64,000 nt of DNA from NCBI GenBank assembly GCA_030583905.1, contig CP129481.1, positions 2,696,136 through 2,760,135 of the forward strand, read 5' to 3'. The position numbers and the translations under genes were made by a program. Within the stretch, counting starts at the first letter, position 1. Every line of letters starts with the position of its first letter. Source of the DNA: Anaerolineales bacterium (GTDB lineage: Bacteria; Chloroflexota; Anaerolineae; Anaerolineales; Villigracilaceae). Positions 27,581 through 36,312 of the stretch are shown in pieces. Under the pieces are notes generated by a model. It did not search any database. It had not been told where the DNA came from and saw nothing but the letters and a program-made list of their open reading frames with translations.

Positions 27581-29149
27581 TTGGACAAACTCCGCCGGCA
27601 TCCCATCCTTATCCTACTGATCATCAACCTCATCATCGGGTTGATGATTTTTCGCACGTATGGATTGTCATGGGACGAGCCGCTCTTTTACGAATACGGC
27701 GACGCGTTGCGCTATGCCTACAAACCCGCCAACTGGTTCAACGATTTCGACCTCACGCGCGCCTTCGGCACAAGCGCCAGCGACCACGCCAACCGCGGAC
27801 CCGCCTACCTGCTGCTCGCCGCGCCGCTCGTTTCTTTTTTGAGATGGCTCGGACTCGACATCGCCTCCGCCTGGCACCTGACCAATTTCCTGACCTTCAA
27901 CCTCGGCGTTTACCTGCTCTACCGCCTCGCTTCGCGCTGGGTGGACAACTGGTCTGCCCTTGCGGTGGCGGCTTTATTCTCCGCCCAACCTTTATTGTGG
28001 GGACACGCCTTCATCAACCCGAAGGATATTCCATTTCTGGTGTTCTTCCTCGGCTCGGTGGTCTTTGGCTTCGAGATGGTGGATCAATGGATCGAGAACC
28101 GCCGATTCCCCATTACGAAAATTATCCTCGCTTCCTTCTTCCTCGGCATCGCCACCTCCATCCGCGTATTAGGTCCATTGGCGGCGATCATCACCATCCT
28201 CTACTTCGGGCTGCAGACTTTAGTCCGTCCCGCAAACGAAAGCATGAGCAGACTTAAGTCTGCACTCCGAAATACAACCCCAATCTGGCTATACGCAGTT
28301 CTGTCTATTGCAATTATGTTTGCCTTCTGGCCCTACCTTTGGCTTGACCCGCTTGGCAAGTTCATCGAAGTCTTCATCTTCATGTCCGACAACCCGACGC
28401 AGTTGAACGTGCTCTTTGCGGGCGAAAACTTCCGCGCTGGTGAAATCCCCCGCCGCTATTTGCCCGTCCTGCTCGCCTACACGCTAACCGAGCCATTCTG
28501 GCTGTTGACCATTTTCGGCGGGCTGGTCGCCTTCTGGAAATCGGAGAACAAGCAACGCCTCACGCTTGCCCTACTGGCATTGTGGTTTCTAATTCCTGTT
28601 GCCTACGTTCTCCTGCGCCGTCCCGCCATGTATGACGGCTATCGTCACTTTTTATTTATTCTCCCGCCATTATTCATCTTTGCAGGTTTTGCCTTTCAAT
28701 TTTTATTCCAATGGCTGAAAGGGACATGGCAAAAAATCGCATTCCTATTTGCCATTCTTGCATTTGGAATTTTACCCATCATGCAACTCCAACCCTATCA
28801 ATACGCCTACTACAACAACTTCGCAGGCGGCGTGGGTGGAGTCTTCCGCAGCTACGAAACCGAATACTGGTTGACCTGCTACCGCGAATCCGTGCTCCAA
28901 TTCAATCAGCAAGCGCCAGCGGGAGCACAGTTGTTCGTCCGCCGCGAGCCGTATATTGCAGCGTATTACGCCAGTGAAAACATCACCATCCGCGATTTTC
29001 GTACGGAACAAAACGATATGCAATCAGGCGATTTTTACCTCGCCAATTCCCGCTCCAACGAAGACCTGCGCTTTCTGCGTGATGAACCCAGCCTCATTGA
29101 AATCTCCCGCATGGGAGCAACCTTCTGCGTCATCAAACAAATGCCATGA
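27581..29149 (+). CDS. GT39-type membrane glycosyltransferase
   Basis: 522 residues with about eleven membrane helices. The first outer loop has LSWDEPLFYEYGDAL, the acidic Asp-Glu site of GT39/ArnT/PMT enzymes that use polyprenyl-phosphate sugars. The C-terminal outer domain ends FCVIKQMP. The start is a TTG at 27581. It overlaps the following deacetylase gene by four bases. One of four such large membrane glycosyltransferases in the window. Confidence 0.82.
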   Translation: MDKLRRHPILILLIINLIIGLMIFRTYGLSWDEPLFYEYGDALRYAYKPANWFNDFDLTRAFGTSASDHANRGPAYLLLAAPLVSFLRWLGLDIASAWHLTNFLTFNLGVYLLYRLASRWVDNWSALAVAALFSAQPLLWGHAFINPKDIPFLVFFLGSVVFGFEMVDQWIENRRFPITKIILASFFLGIATSIRVLGPLAAIITILYFGLQTLVRPANESMSRLKSALRNTTPIWLYAVLSIAIMFAFWPYLWLDPLGKFIEVFIFMSDNPTQLNVLFAGENFRAGEIPRRYLPVLLAYTLTEPFWLLTIFGGLVAFWKSENKQRLTLALLALWFLIPVAYVLLRRPAMYDGYRHFLFILPPLFIFAGFAFQFLFQWLKGTWQKIAFLFAILAFGILPIMQLQPYQYAYYNNFAGGVGGVFRSYETEYWLTCYRESVLQFNQQAPAGAQLFVRREPYIAAYYASENITIRDFRTEQNDMQSGDFYLANSRSNEDLRFLRDEPSLIEISRMGATFCVIKQMP

Positions 29150-29979
29150 CTCCATCGCCTCGCCTGCTCCTCACCATTGACTATGAATCCTGGTTTGCGC
29201 TCTCACGCAGGCATGATCACATCGCGCCGGAAGCCCGCCGCGAACTTGATGATGAATATTCCCGCCGCGCCATCGATCCGATCCTTGATATTTTCGGTGA
29301 TAAAAAAGCCACCTTCTACCTCGTCGGCGAAATGGTGGGATGGTATCCCGAACTGCCCGAAAAAATCCAAAACGCAGGGCACGAAGTCGGCTTTCACTGC
29401 CACGTCCACCGCAGGTTGAACAACGTCACGGAAATCGAAAAAGACCTCATTGCCTCCGCCGATTGGATTCAAAAATTCAATATCCGCGGCTACCGCGCCC
29501 CGATGATCCATACCGTCGAAGGTGTGTATCCCCTGCTCAAAAAGCATGGGCTGACGTACAGTTCCTCGCTTTATGCGCCAACCGGCACGGTCATAAACAA
29601 AGACGGGATTTACGAAATCCCCGTCAGCACCCTGCAACTGCAAAAACGCCAAAACAACTTCCGCGCGCCGCGCTACATGACCCCCGACCTGCTCATCATG
29701 GGCGAATTTCCTTACGGCTCCAGCTTCACCAGCGGGTTGTTCCCCCACACCGTCTTTCGTATCATCGAGCGCGCGCTCCAATCGGGCAAAAGCCCCGTCA
29801 TCTTTTTGCATCCCTACGAGATCGTCACTCCTGAAAATTTTACGCAACGCCTCGGACCAGACCTGCTCCGCAATCCGTTACTCTATCCGTTCACATTCAA
29901 CAAATCCAAATTTCTCAAAGACCTGCTGTACCACTTCCCCACGTCCACCATGCAAAGTTACCTCGAAGAACTCCAATGA
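29146..29979 (+). CDS. NodB-type polysaccharide deacetylase
   Basis: 277 residues. The NodB fold removes acetyl groups from N-acetylated sugars. The metal-binding Asp is in LTIDYES, the His pair in GFHCHVHRR, and RGYRAPMI carries the conserved Arg. No signal peptide is seen, so it may act on a cytoplasmic lipid-linked sugar. It is coupled by ATGA overlaps to the GT39 gene before and the FemAB gene after. The pattern resembles the deacetylases found in exosortase-type polysaccharide clusters. Confidence 0.88.
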   Translation: MTPSPRLLLTIDYESWFALSRRHDHIAPEARRELDDEYSRRAIDPILDIFGDKKATFYLVGEMVGWYPELPEKIQNAGHEVGFHCHVHRRLNNVTEIEKDLIASADWIQKFNIRGYRAPMIHTVEGVYPLLKKHGLTYSSSLYAPTGTVINKDGIYEIPVSTLQLQKRQNNFRAPRYMTPDLLIMGEFPYGSSFTSGLFPHTVFRIIERALQSGKSPVIFLHPYEIVTPENFTQRLGPDLLRNPLLYPFTFNKSKFLKDLLYHFPTSTMQSYLEELQ

Positions 29980-30995
29980 ACATCGAACGCGTACATTCTC
30001 TCAACGCCCCGGCGCTTGAAACCAAACTCAGCTACACCGGCATCGACTCGTGGATGAATTTCGTCCATGAGATGTATGGGCATCCCATTCATCGCTTTGT
30101 CGTCACCAATGGCGACAAAGCTCTTGGCGCGCTTTCACTTGCCGAAGTCAGGCACCCCGTTTTCGGTCACTACCTCGCCACCGCACCCTTCGGCAGTTAC
30201 GGCGGATTTGTATTCGGGAACGACCAAGCCCGCGACGTATTATTGGATGAAGCCCGCCGCCTTGCGGAAGAATTGAACGTCGAGCATGTCTCCCTGCGGT
30301 TTGCCTCCGCCTCGCCCCCACCCGACGGCTGGGTACAACACCCCGTATATTCCTCCTACCTGATCGACCTCCCCGCCGCCCCGAACGACCTGATGAAACG
30401 CTTTTCATCTGACCACCGCAACCACATCCGCAAATCGCTCAAAAAGGGACAATCCATCCGCTTTGGGCATCTTGATCTGCTGGATGACGCTTACGAAGCC
30501 ATCGCCCGCAGTATGCACGAACTCGGCTCACCGTATCACGCGAAGCGGTATCTGCGTCAGATGGCGGAAAGGCTGGGGGACACGCTCCAGTTCGCCGTCA
30601 CGTACGATGCGCGGGGACGCATCACAGGTGGCGGAGTTTTCATCCATCAAGGCAAGACGATTTTCAATCTGCACGCCAACATCCTGTACTTTGCACGTTC
30701 TTTGTACGCGGGAGAATTTTTGTATTGGTCGGTCATCGAGCACGCCATCCAAAACGGATTTTCGACCTTCGATCTGGGGCGCAGTCTCATCGGCTCAGGC
30801 AATGACATTTTCAAGACCAAGTGGGCGCCGCGCAAAGCGACACTGGCGTATTGGTATTGGCTTGCGCCCGGGCATGATGTGCCTTCGATGAACCAGAAAA
30901 GCCCGAAGTTTCAACTCGCCATTGCCGCGTGGAAACGCCTGCCCGCCTTCATCGTCCGCCCATTGGGACCGTATCTGATTCGCGGATTGGTCTAA
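29976..30995 (+). CDS. FemAB-like GNAT acyltransferase
   Basis: 339 residues, two linked GNAT folds of the Acetyltransf_6/FemAB type. Features are RFSSDHRNHIRKSLKKGQ, SMHELGSPYHAKRYLRQMAE and a late FDLGRSLIGSGNDIFKTKW, as in the XrtA/PEP-CTERM-associated FemAB proteins. It probably acylates a surface polymer or its precursor. Its start overlaps the NodB stop. It may work on the amino group that the deacetylase exposes; this is inference. Confidence 0.82.
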   Translation: MNIERVHSLNAPALETKLSYTGIDSWMNFVHEMYGHPIHRFVVTNGDKALGALSLAEVRHPVFGHYLATAPFGSYGGFVFGNDQARDVLLDEARRLAEELNVEHVSLRFASASPPPDGWVQHPVYSSYLIDLPAAPNDLMKRFSSDHRNHIRKSLKKGQSIRFGHLDLLDDAYEAIARSMHELGSPYHAKRYLRQMAERLGDTLQFAVTYDARGRITGGGVFIHQGKTIFNLHANILYFARSLYAGEFLYWSVIEHAIQNGFSTFDLGRSLIGSGNDIFKTKWAPRKATLAYWYWLAPGHDVPSMNQKSPKFQLAIAAWKRLPAFIVRPLGPYLIRGLV

Positions 30996-30997
30996 AA

Positions 30998-31063
30998 GCA
31001 GGTCACGCTAAGCGCCCAGATATGGGTGTTGAGCGTGACGGTCACGTTACAAACGCGACCTAC
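30998..31063. repeat. GTAG-type palindromic element, copy 2
   Basis: 66 bases from GCAGGTCACGCT to AACGCGACCTAC, directly after the FemAB stop. GTCACGCT pairs with AGCGTGAC, and GTCACGTT with AACGCGAC (one mismatch). Same family as 7876-7945. Confidence 0.65.
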
Positions 31064-31104
31064 GATTTCTTGATCTTCAAATAGCAAGCCATTTGACTCC
31101 AAAT

Positions 31105-31704
31105 ATGGCACACACTCTCCATCCTCTCACCGCCTTACCCGCAGAAAAACTCCCGCGCATTGCGGAGATCCACCTCGATGATGCGGGCTTGCTCTCGAAA
31201 CTCGGCTATCCGTTCGTGTTGCGCTATTTCGAGAGCGCCGTGAAAGACGAACGCGCGTTTGGATTTTTCGCACAGGATGATGAAACAAATGAGATCATGG
31301 GTTTCAGTCTCGCGTCCCCAGAACCATCTGCACTAACATCCAAACTCACCGAAGACAAAGCGTGGTTTATCAAAAATATTCTCAAGGTCATCTTCACGCG
31401 CCCGCTGGCGTTTTTGCAAATGGTCATCTCCAGCGTCACCATCCGCGGGCAGATGTACGAAGCGAACACCATCGAATGCGTATATTTCACCGTCGACCCG
31501 CAATTCCGCGGGCGCGGATTGGGGCGCTCGCTGCAAAAAGCGCTCATGGACGAAGGGCGAAAAAGAGGGTATAAAAAAATCTACGCCAGCGTCGAAACGT
31601 GGAACATCGCCAGCCTCAAGGCAACGCAGGCGAACGGCTTCAAGATCATCAGAACCTTCCGCGAAGGCATCTATCATAGGCATCGCCTGGAAAGCGAGTT
31701 GTAA
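31105..31704 (+). CDS. GNAT family N-acetyltransferase
   Basis: 199 residues from the ATG at 31105; a TTG at 31093 is also possible and neither has a strong ribosome-binding site. The acetyl-CoA site is VDPQFRGRGLGRSLQKALM and the following YASVETWNIASLKATQANGFK. Substrate unknown. The stop codon directly abuts the next start. Confidence 0.82.
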   Translation: MAHTLHPLTALPAEKLPRIAEIHLDDAGLLSKLGYPFVLRYFESAVKDERAFGFFAQDDETNEIMGFSLASPEPSALTSKLTEDKAWFIKNILKVIFTRPLAFLQMVISSVTIRGQMYEANTIECVYFTVDPQFRGRGLGRSLQKALMDEGRKRGYKKIYASVETWNIASLKATQANGFKIIRTFREGIYHRHRLESEL

Positions 31705-32682
31705 ATGACCACCCACCGCGAACGCATCCAAGCCTGTATCAACGGCGAGCAGACCGACCGCACGCCGATCGCCCTGTGGCGGCACTTTCCCGACGAAGAC
31801 CAAAATCCTGAAACGCTCGCCGCCGCCACGCTCAAATTCCAAGAGACCTATGACTTCGACATCGTGAAGGTCACGCCCGCGTCGTCCTTTGCCGTGAGAG
31901 ATTGGGGCGTGGAAGACGAATGGCAGAACAACCCCGAAGGCTCGCGGGAATACACCAAGCGCGTGATCCAAAAACCGCAGGATTGGGAGACTCTCCAGCC
32001 GCTCGACCCGACCACCTCCCCGCATCTTGCCGGACAGTTAGCCTGTCTCCGTTTAATCAAGCAGAATCTCAGCCCGGAGACTCCCGTCATCCAGACCATA
32101 TTCAATCCGCTTTCACAGGCGAAGAATCTGGCAGGCAATGACCTGCTCATCGAGCACATCCGCAAGTATCCCGAAGCCGTGATGGAGGGATTGAAAACCA
32201 TTACAAAGACCACGAGAAGTTTCATCGAAGCCGCACGCGAAACAGGCATTGACGGCGTTTTCTACGCCGTCCAGCACGCGCAGGGCAGCCAGCTTGACTT
32301 GGATGAATACAAATCCATTGGATTGCTGTTCGATCAGCGGATGCTCGCCGCGACAGAAGGCTTATGGTGCAATATGCTGCACCTGCACGGCAGTGACGTG
32401 TATTTCTCGCTTTTACGCCTGTTCGACTTCCAGATCGTCAACTGGCATGACCGGGAAACCCATCCGTCGCTGGCGGAGGCGCAGAGTCTCTTCAAGGGCG
32501 TGGTGTGCGGAGGCTTGAGACAGGAAACGCTCCACTCGGGGAATCCGGCTCAGGTCAAGGAAGAGGCGCAGAACGCCGTCGAGCAGACGAAGAATCGCCG
32601 CTTCATCCTCGGCACGGGATGCGTCGTCTATTACCAATCGCCGCATGAAAATATCATGGCGGCAAAAGAGAGCGTTGGATGA
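31705..32682 (+). CDS. UroD/MtaA-like protein
   Basis: 325 residues of the uroporphyrinogen decarboxylase superfamily (TIM barrel). RERIQACINGEQTDRTPIALW is the typical start and GTGCVVYYQSPHENI the typical end. Members decarboxylate uroporphyrinogen III or move methyl groups to corrinoid or coenzyme M. Missing haem-pathway neighbours make a true hemE unlikely. A non-canonical role is possible. It overlaps rsmD by four bases. Confidence 0.75.
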   Translation: MTTHRERIQACINGEQTDRTPIALWRHFPDEDQNPETLAAATLKFQETYDFDIVKVTPASSFAVRDWGVEDEWQNNPEGSREYTKRVIQKPQDWETLQPLDPTTSPHLAGQLACLRLIKQNLSPETPVIQTIFNPLSQAKNLAGNDLLIEHIRKYPEAVMEGLKTITKTTRSFIEAARETGIDGVFYAVQHAQGSQLDLDEYKSIGLLFDQRMLAATEGLWCNMLHLHGSDVYFSLLRLFDFQIVNWHDRETHPSLAEAQSLFKGVVCGGLRQETLHSGNPAQVKEEAQNAVEQTKNRRFILGTGCVVYYQSPHENIMAAKESVG

Positions 32683-33233
32683 GTCTAAGGGTGATTTCAG
32701 GCAGTGCGAAGGGACGCAAACTGGCGTCGGTGCCGGGTGACACCACCCGCCCCGTGATGGACCGCGTGAAGGAGGCGCTGTTCAATATTCTGGCGGGAGA
32801 TGTGATCGACTCAAATTGGTGGGACCTGTTCGCAGGCACGGGCGCGATCGGCATCGAGGCATTGAGCCGCGGCGCGGCGTCGGTGCGCTTCACAGACTTG
32901 AACCGTTTACCTATCGAAACGGTCAAACACAATGTAGAACATTGCAAGTTCAGCGCGCAGGCGGAGATCAAACGCGGCGATGCGTTCACGATGCTGGCGG
33001 GGCGCGCGGACAGGCAGTTCGAATATATTTACATCGCGCCGCCGCAATATAAGCAGATGTGGTCGAATGCGTTGAAGTTGGTGGACGACCACATGGATTG
33101 GCTGACGGAAGACGGCACGGTCATCGTGCAGATCGACCCATCGGAATTCGAAGAGGTGGAATTGAATAATCTCGTAGAAGGCGAGCAGAGAAAGTACGGC
33201 AGTACCCTGCTGGTCTTTTATGACCGTGCATGA
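32679..33233 (+). CDS. rsmD: 16S rRNA (guanine-N2)-methyltransferase RsmD
   Basis: 184 residues. It methylates G966 (E. coli numbering) of 16S rRNA with S-adenosylmethionine. GSAKGRKL, TRPVMDRVKEALFN and DLFAGTGAIGIEALSRGAASV are family motifs. The catalytic DPPY-type motif reads IAPPQY here, so the usual Asp is replaced by Ala. This is the only departure I see. Confidence 0.9.
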   Translation: MSLRVISGSAKGRKLASVPGDTTRPVMDRVKEALFNILAGDVIDSNWWDLFAGTGAIGIEALSRGAASVRFTDLNRLPIETVKHNVEHCKFSAQAEIKRGDAFTMLAGRADRQFEYIYIAPPQYKQMWSNALKLVDDHMDWLTEDGTVIVQIDPSEFEEVELNNLVEGEQRKYGSTLLVFYDRA

Positions 33234-33361
33234 GCGTTGACCCAGTTATGTGCGGTATGTATAATTTATTTATTGGTCTTAATTCATTTTACCTCTAGCA
33301 GGTAACGTAGACCATTGAGCGTTTTCTTTGCAAAAAAAAATGAAATCATAGGGAATCTACA

Positions 33362-33931
33362 ATGTCATCTTCTGATTTTTTCACGGGTTTATCCGTTATA
33401 TTGGCCGCTATGTCGTTAATAGCAACTGTCATTGGATGGACAATCACATATAAACGCCAAAAAGAAATTCTGGAGAGACAAATCTCCGCAAATTTGGAAA
33501 AAGAAAAAATTTCTCTATTGATAAATATGACCTTGAGCGAAATTGAGAAAGTCAGAAATTGGATAAATAAGGGATTCAGAATAGTTAGACTTATCGAAAA
33601 TATAAAAAGCGATAAAGATAAAGCGGAATTAATCGAAATTGAAAAGGCGTGGGATGTTGAAGGAAATGAAATTCTCCACACTTGTTTTTATCTGGATAAA
33701 AAGTCAAAAACAACTCACTTAAGACACAAAGAAGATTATCTAGAAAATTTTGTTCATATTTTTTCAAGAGGTGTAAGTTTAGAATTTCGGAAAGTGGTAT
33801 TAGGAGAGAAAATCGAAACAAACGATTTTGATCTAGACGCTGGCTTTAACGCTTTAGACAGAATTGATATTTTGACACGAGAAACTTTAGGTCAACCTAT
33901 TCCAAATTACCATTCAATCTACGAGACATAA
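33362..33931 (+). CDS. A/T-rich orphan, one membrane helix and cytoplasmic tail
   Basis: 189 residues. One N-terminal helix (about 9-28) is followed by a charged, Lys/Glu-rich, probably coiled region (YKRQKEILERQISANLEKEK). I recognise no family. The base composition is visibly more A/T-rich than in the genes around it, and the gene is bordered by A/T-rich intergenic DNA, both signs of recent transfer. AGGGAA stands before the ATG. Confidence 0.6.
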   Translation: MSSSDFFTGLSVILAAMSLIATVIGWTITYKRQKEILERQISANLEKEKISLLINMTLSEIEKVRNWINKGFRIVRLIENIKSDKDKAELIEIEKAWDVEGNEILHTCFYLDKKSKTTHLRHKEDYLENFVHIFSRGVSLEFRKVVLGEKIETNDFDLDAGFNALDRIDILTRETLGQPIPNYHSIYET

Positions 33932-33997
33932 AACAAATCTCGATTTTTTTGTTACTCACTCAAAGATTAGCTGCAAGCAAAGTCATGTAATGTTGGC

Positions 33998-34042
33998 GGC
34001 GTTTTTTTCAACTAACGAATCATGCGCAAGTAAAAAAACGCC
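33998..34042. terminator. Inverted repeat with T/A runs after the orphan gene
   Basis: GGCGTTTTTTT (33998-34008) and AAAAAAACGCC (34032-34042) are perfect complements around 23 bases. Only four G/C pairs close the stem, so it is a weak terminator at best; it lies between convergent genes. Confidence 0.4.
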
Positions 34043-34081
34043 CAACAAGCATCCCGAACCACCGTGGGACAACGCTCCCCG

Positions 34082-34324
34082 TCAATCCTCCTCTTCTTCC
34101 TCCTGCTCCCCAAACACCCTCTCCACCGCGGACTCGATCGCTTCGTCTGAGTGGGATTCACACGCCACCAACGGGCGCTCTTCGTCCCGCACCACCCGCC
34201 CACCGACGCTCATCACCTTTGCGTCGATGAACTTCCCCTGCGCATCGCGCACGACGAGCATTTGATACTGTCTTCCGCATACGATACAGCCGCGCGTTTC
34301 GGTCGTGATGTGTTTTTCGGTCAT
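34082..34324 (-). CDS. Small acidic-tailed protein, unknown
   Basis: 80 residues from the ATG at 34324, which has GGAG six bases before it. It contains CIVCGRQYQMLVVRDAQGKF, possibly half of a zinc knuckle or ribbon, and ends in an acidic tail (GEQEEEEED). No family recognised. The next gene upstream is a cyclophilin on the same strand, separated by a palindromic repeat. Confidence 0.6.
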   Translation of the reverse strand: MTEKHITTETRGCIVCGRQYQMLVVRDAQGKFIDAKVMSVGGRVVRDEERPLVACESHSDEAIESAVERVFGEQEEEEED

Positions 34325-34339
34325 CAAAATCTCCAAAAA

Positions 34340-34416
34340 TTAAACACAAAGGACACGAAGTGCACAAAGGGTTCTTGTTTCCATTCCTTGGTGACCTTTG
34401 CGCCCTTTGTGTTTAA
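34340..34416. repeat. CACAAAGG-type inverted repeat
   Basis: TTAAACACAAAGG (34340-34352) and CCTTTGTGTTTAA (34404-34416) are perfect 13-base complements; inside are further CACAAAGG and CCTTTGCG copies. Similar A/C-rich units are widespread intergenic repeats in many bacteria. Confidence 0.7.
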
Positions 34417-34425
34417 ACATTCTCC

Positions 34426-35163
34426 TTACTCCTCCGTGATCGTAACGGATTTGATCACATCGCCCGGGAAAGTCGGATTCATTTCCGGGTCGCGGCGCGT
34501 GATGCCGTTGACCACGTCCATGCCTTCGACGACCTGCCCGAAGATGGTGTATCCGCCGTTCAAAAATTCAGCGGGACCAAAGGTGATGAAGAACTGGCTT
34601 CCGTTCGTATCGCGTCCCGCATTCGCCATCGCCACCACGCCCGCCTTGTCAAAGGTCAGGTCGCTGTCTTCATTGACGAAGCGGTACCCCGGTCCGCCGC
34701 CGCCTGTCCCGGTCGGGTCGCCGCCCTGCGCCATGAATCCCTCCAGCACGCGGTGGAAGGTCACGCCGTCAAAGAAGCCTTCGCGCGCCAAAAACACAAA
34801 ACTATTGACCGTGATCGGCGCCTTGTCGGGATACAACTCCACGACGAACGTGCCGCCTGTTTCCATTTCGAACGTGGCGAAATACTTCTTCTCCGCATCG
34901 ATGGTCATCGGCGGCGGCGCATCGTACTGCTTGATGCTTGCCTGCGGAGGCGCGGCAGCGGGCGGAACGACCTCCGCATCGACGACATCCGTCGGCTCGG
35001 CAACCGTCTGCGGCTCATTCGCTTCCGCGGCACGGTTATTACGCACCGCGGTCCATACCAGCAGCCCGACCACGATCACAATCGCAGCGATGGCAATATA
35101 CTGGATCATATTATCCGATTTTGCAACTTGCGCCTTCTTACTCGTTTTCTTTTTCGATGGCAT
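34426..35163 (-). CDS. Membrane-anchored cyclophilin peptidyl-prolyl isomerase
   Basis: 245 residues from the ATG at 35163 (GAGGAG upstream). A basic N-terminus (MPSKKKTSKKAQ) precedes a membrane helix (about 20-40), then an acidic/proline linker and the cyclophilin domain ([46 protein letters not shown]). It should fold proteins outside the cytoplasmic membrane, in contrast with the soluble cyclophilin at 18298. Confidence 0.9.
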   Translation of the reverse strand: MPSKKKTSKKAQVAKSDNMIQYIAIAAIVIVVGLLVWTAVRNNRAAEANEPQTVAEPTDVVDAEVVPPAAAPPQASIKQYDAPPPMTIDAEKKYFATFEMETGGTFVVELYPDKAPITVNSFVFLAREGFFDGVTFHRVLEGFMAQGGDPTGTGGGGPGYRFVNEDSDLTFDKAGVVAMANAGRDTNGSQFFITFGPAEFLNGGYTIFGQVVEGMDVVNGITRRDPEMNPTFPGDVIKSVTITEE

Positions 35164-35239
35164 ACACTCTATCTCCTCATGGAATTTGCAGTAATTATAA
35201 CCAACCTTGCGCCCGCATCCGTTTTCCTGTATCCTTGCG

Positions 35240-36076
35240 ATGATGAAGCAATTCTTCAAAAAACAGATCGCGCTCCCGCAGGATCACGGCTCCTGGGTCT
35301 TCATTCTCAGTCCGCTGCTGGTGGGAATCTTCGCAGGCGATGACTTCTCTCCCGCCACCTTCAGCCTGATCGTCGCGGCAATGTCCGCGTTTTTGATCCG
35401 CCAGCCGATGACCGTCGCCGTCAAAGCCTTTTCCGGAAGACGACCGAAGACGGATCTTCCCGCCGCCCGTTTCTGGTTGCTGGTCTACGGCTTTATCGCC
35501 GCCCTTGCCCTCCTCGGACTTATCTTCTCCGGCTTTGGCTACATTCTGTATCTGGCGGTTCCCGGCATCCCCGTCTTTGCGTGGCATTTGTGGCTGGTCA
35601 GTAAACGCGCCGAGCGGCGGCAGGAGGGCGTGGAGGTCATTGCCACGGGCGTGCTGTCACTGGCGGCGCCTGCCGCCTATTGGGTCGGCATCCGCGAGTA
35701 TGACGCGTTCGGCTGGTGGCTGTGGGCGTTGACGTGGCTGCAATCCGCGGCGAGCATCGTCTACGCCTATCTGCGGCTGGGACAACGCGAACTGGAGCCG
35801 GATCAGGCGTCGGCGAAGAGTCGAAGCGATTGGCGGCGGATGGGCAGTCGCGCCTTCCTGTATACGTCGTTCAATCTGGTCTTGTCGCTTGGATTGGGAG
35901 TCGCAAATCTCATTCCGCGTTTTGTTTTCGTCCCGTTCCTGCTGCAATGGGCTGAAACGGTGTGGGGCATCCAAAACCCCGCTGTGGGCTGGAAACCGAC
36001 CCGCATCGGCATCCGTCAGTTGATCGTGAGCATCTTGTGGACGGTTCTTTTCATTTGGGTCTGGAGGACGCCATGA
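35240..36076 (+). CDS. YwiC-like membrane protein
   Basis: About 278 residues with eight or so membrane helices. The family start KQIALPQDHGSWVFILSPL and FLIRQPM are typical of YwiC-like proteins, whose function is unknown. Two adjacent ATGs (35240, 35243) are possible and neither has a good ribosome-binding site. The next start overlaps its stop by four bases. Confidence 0.8.
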   Translation: MMKQFFKKQIALPQDHGSWVFILSPLLVGIFAGDDFSPATFSLIVAAMSAFLIRQPMTVAVKAFSGRRPKTDLPAARFWLLVYGFIAALALLGLIFSGFGYILYLAVPGIPVFAWHLWLVSKRAERRQEGVEVIATGVLSLAAPAAYWVGIREYDAFGWWLWALTWLQSAASIVYAYLRLGQRELEPDQASAKSRSDWRRMGSRAFLYTSFNLVLSLGLGVANLIPRFVFVPFLLQWAETVWGIQNPAVGWKPTRIGIRQLIVSILWTVLFIWVWRTP

Positions 36077-36309
36077 AAGAAGAAATGAAATACGAATTGT
36101 TGACCGAATTGACCAGCCGCCTCGAAGCCGACCTGCTCGAGAGTTATCTCGAAGCGAACGATATCGATGTGGAATTGTTTCAAGAATCGGTTGGGCAGAA
36201 CGCCTATCCCGTTACAATCGACATGTTGGGGCGCGTGCAGGTCTTCGTGCCGAAGGAAAAGATCGAACAAGCCAGGGAATTGCTGGAAATATTCATCACA
36301 CAGGAGTAA
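36073..36309 (+). CDS. DUF2007-like small protein
   Basis: 78 residues with the DUF2007 pattern (LTELTSRLEADLLESYLEAN, DIDVELFQES, VQVFVPKEKIEQARELL). The family is labelled a putative signal-transducing protein, but no activity is established. Start ATG overlaps the YwiC stop and the stop is followed four bases later by the DsrE-like gene. Confidence 0.75.
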   Translation: MKEEMKYELLTELTSRLEADLLESYLEANDIDVELFQESVGQNAYPVTIDMLGRVQVFVPKEKIEQARELLEIFITQE

Positions 36310-36312
36310 TTT

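Noticed and set aside
33980..34060. Possible integron attC site next to the A/T-rich orphan
   Set aside because: The core sites stand in the wrong order (GTT first, AAC last), and no integrase or second attC is seen.
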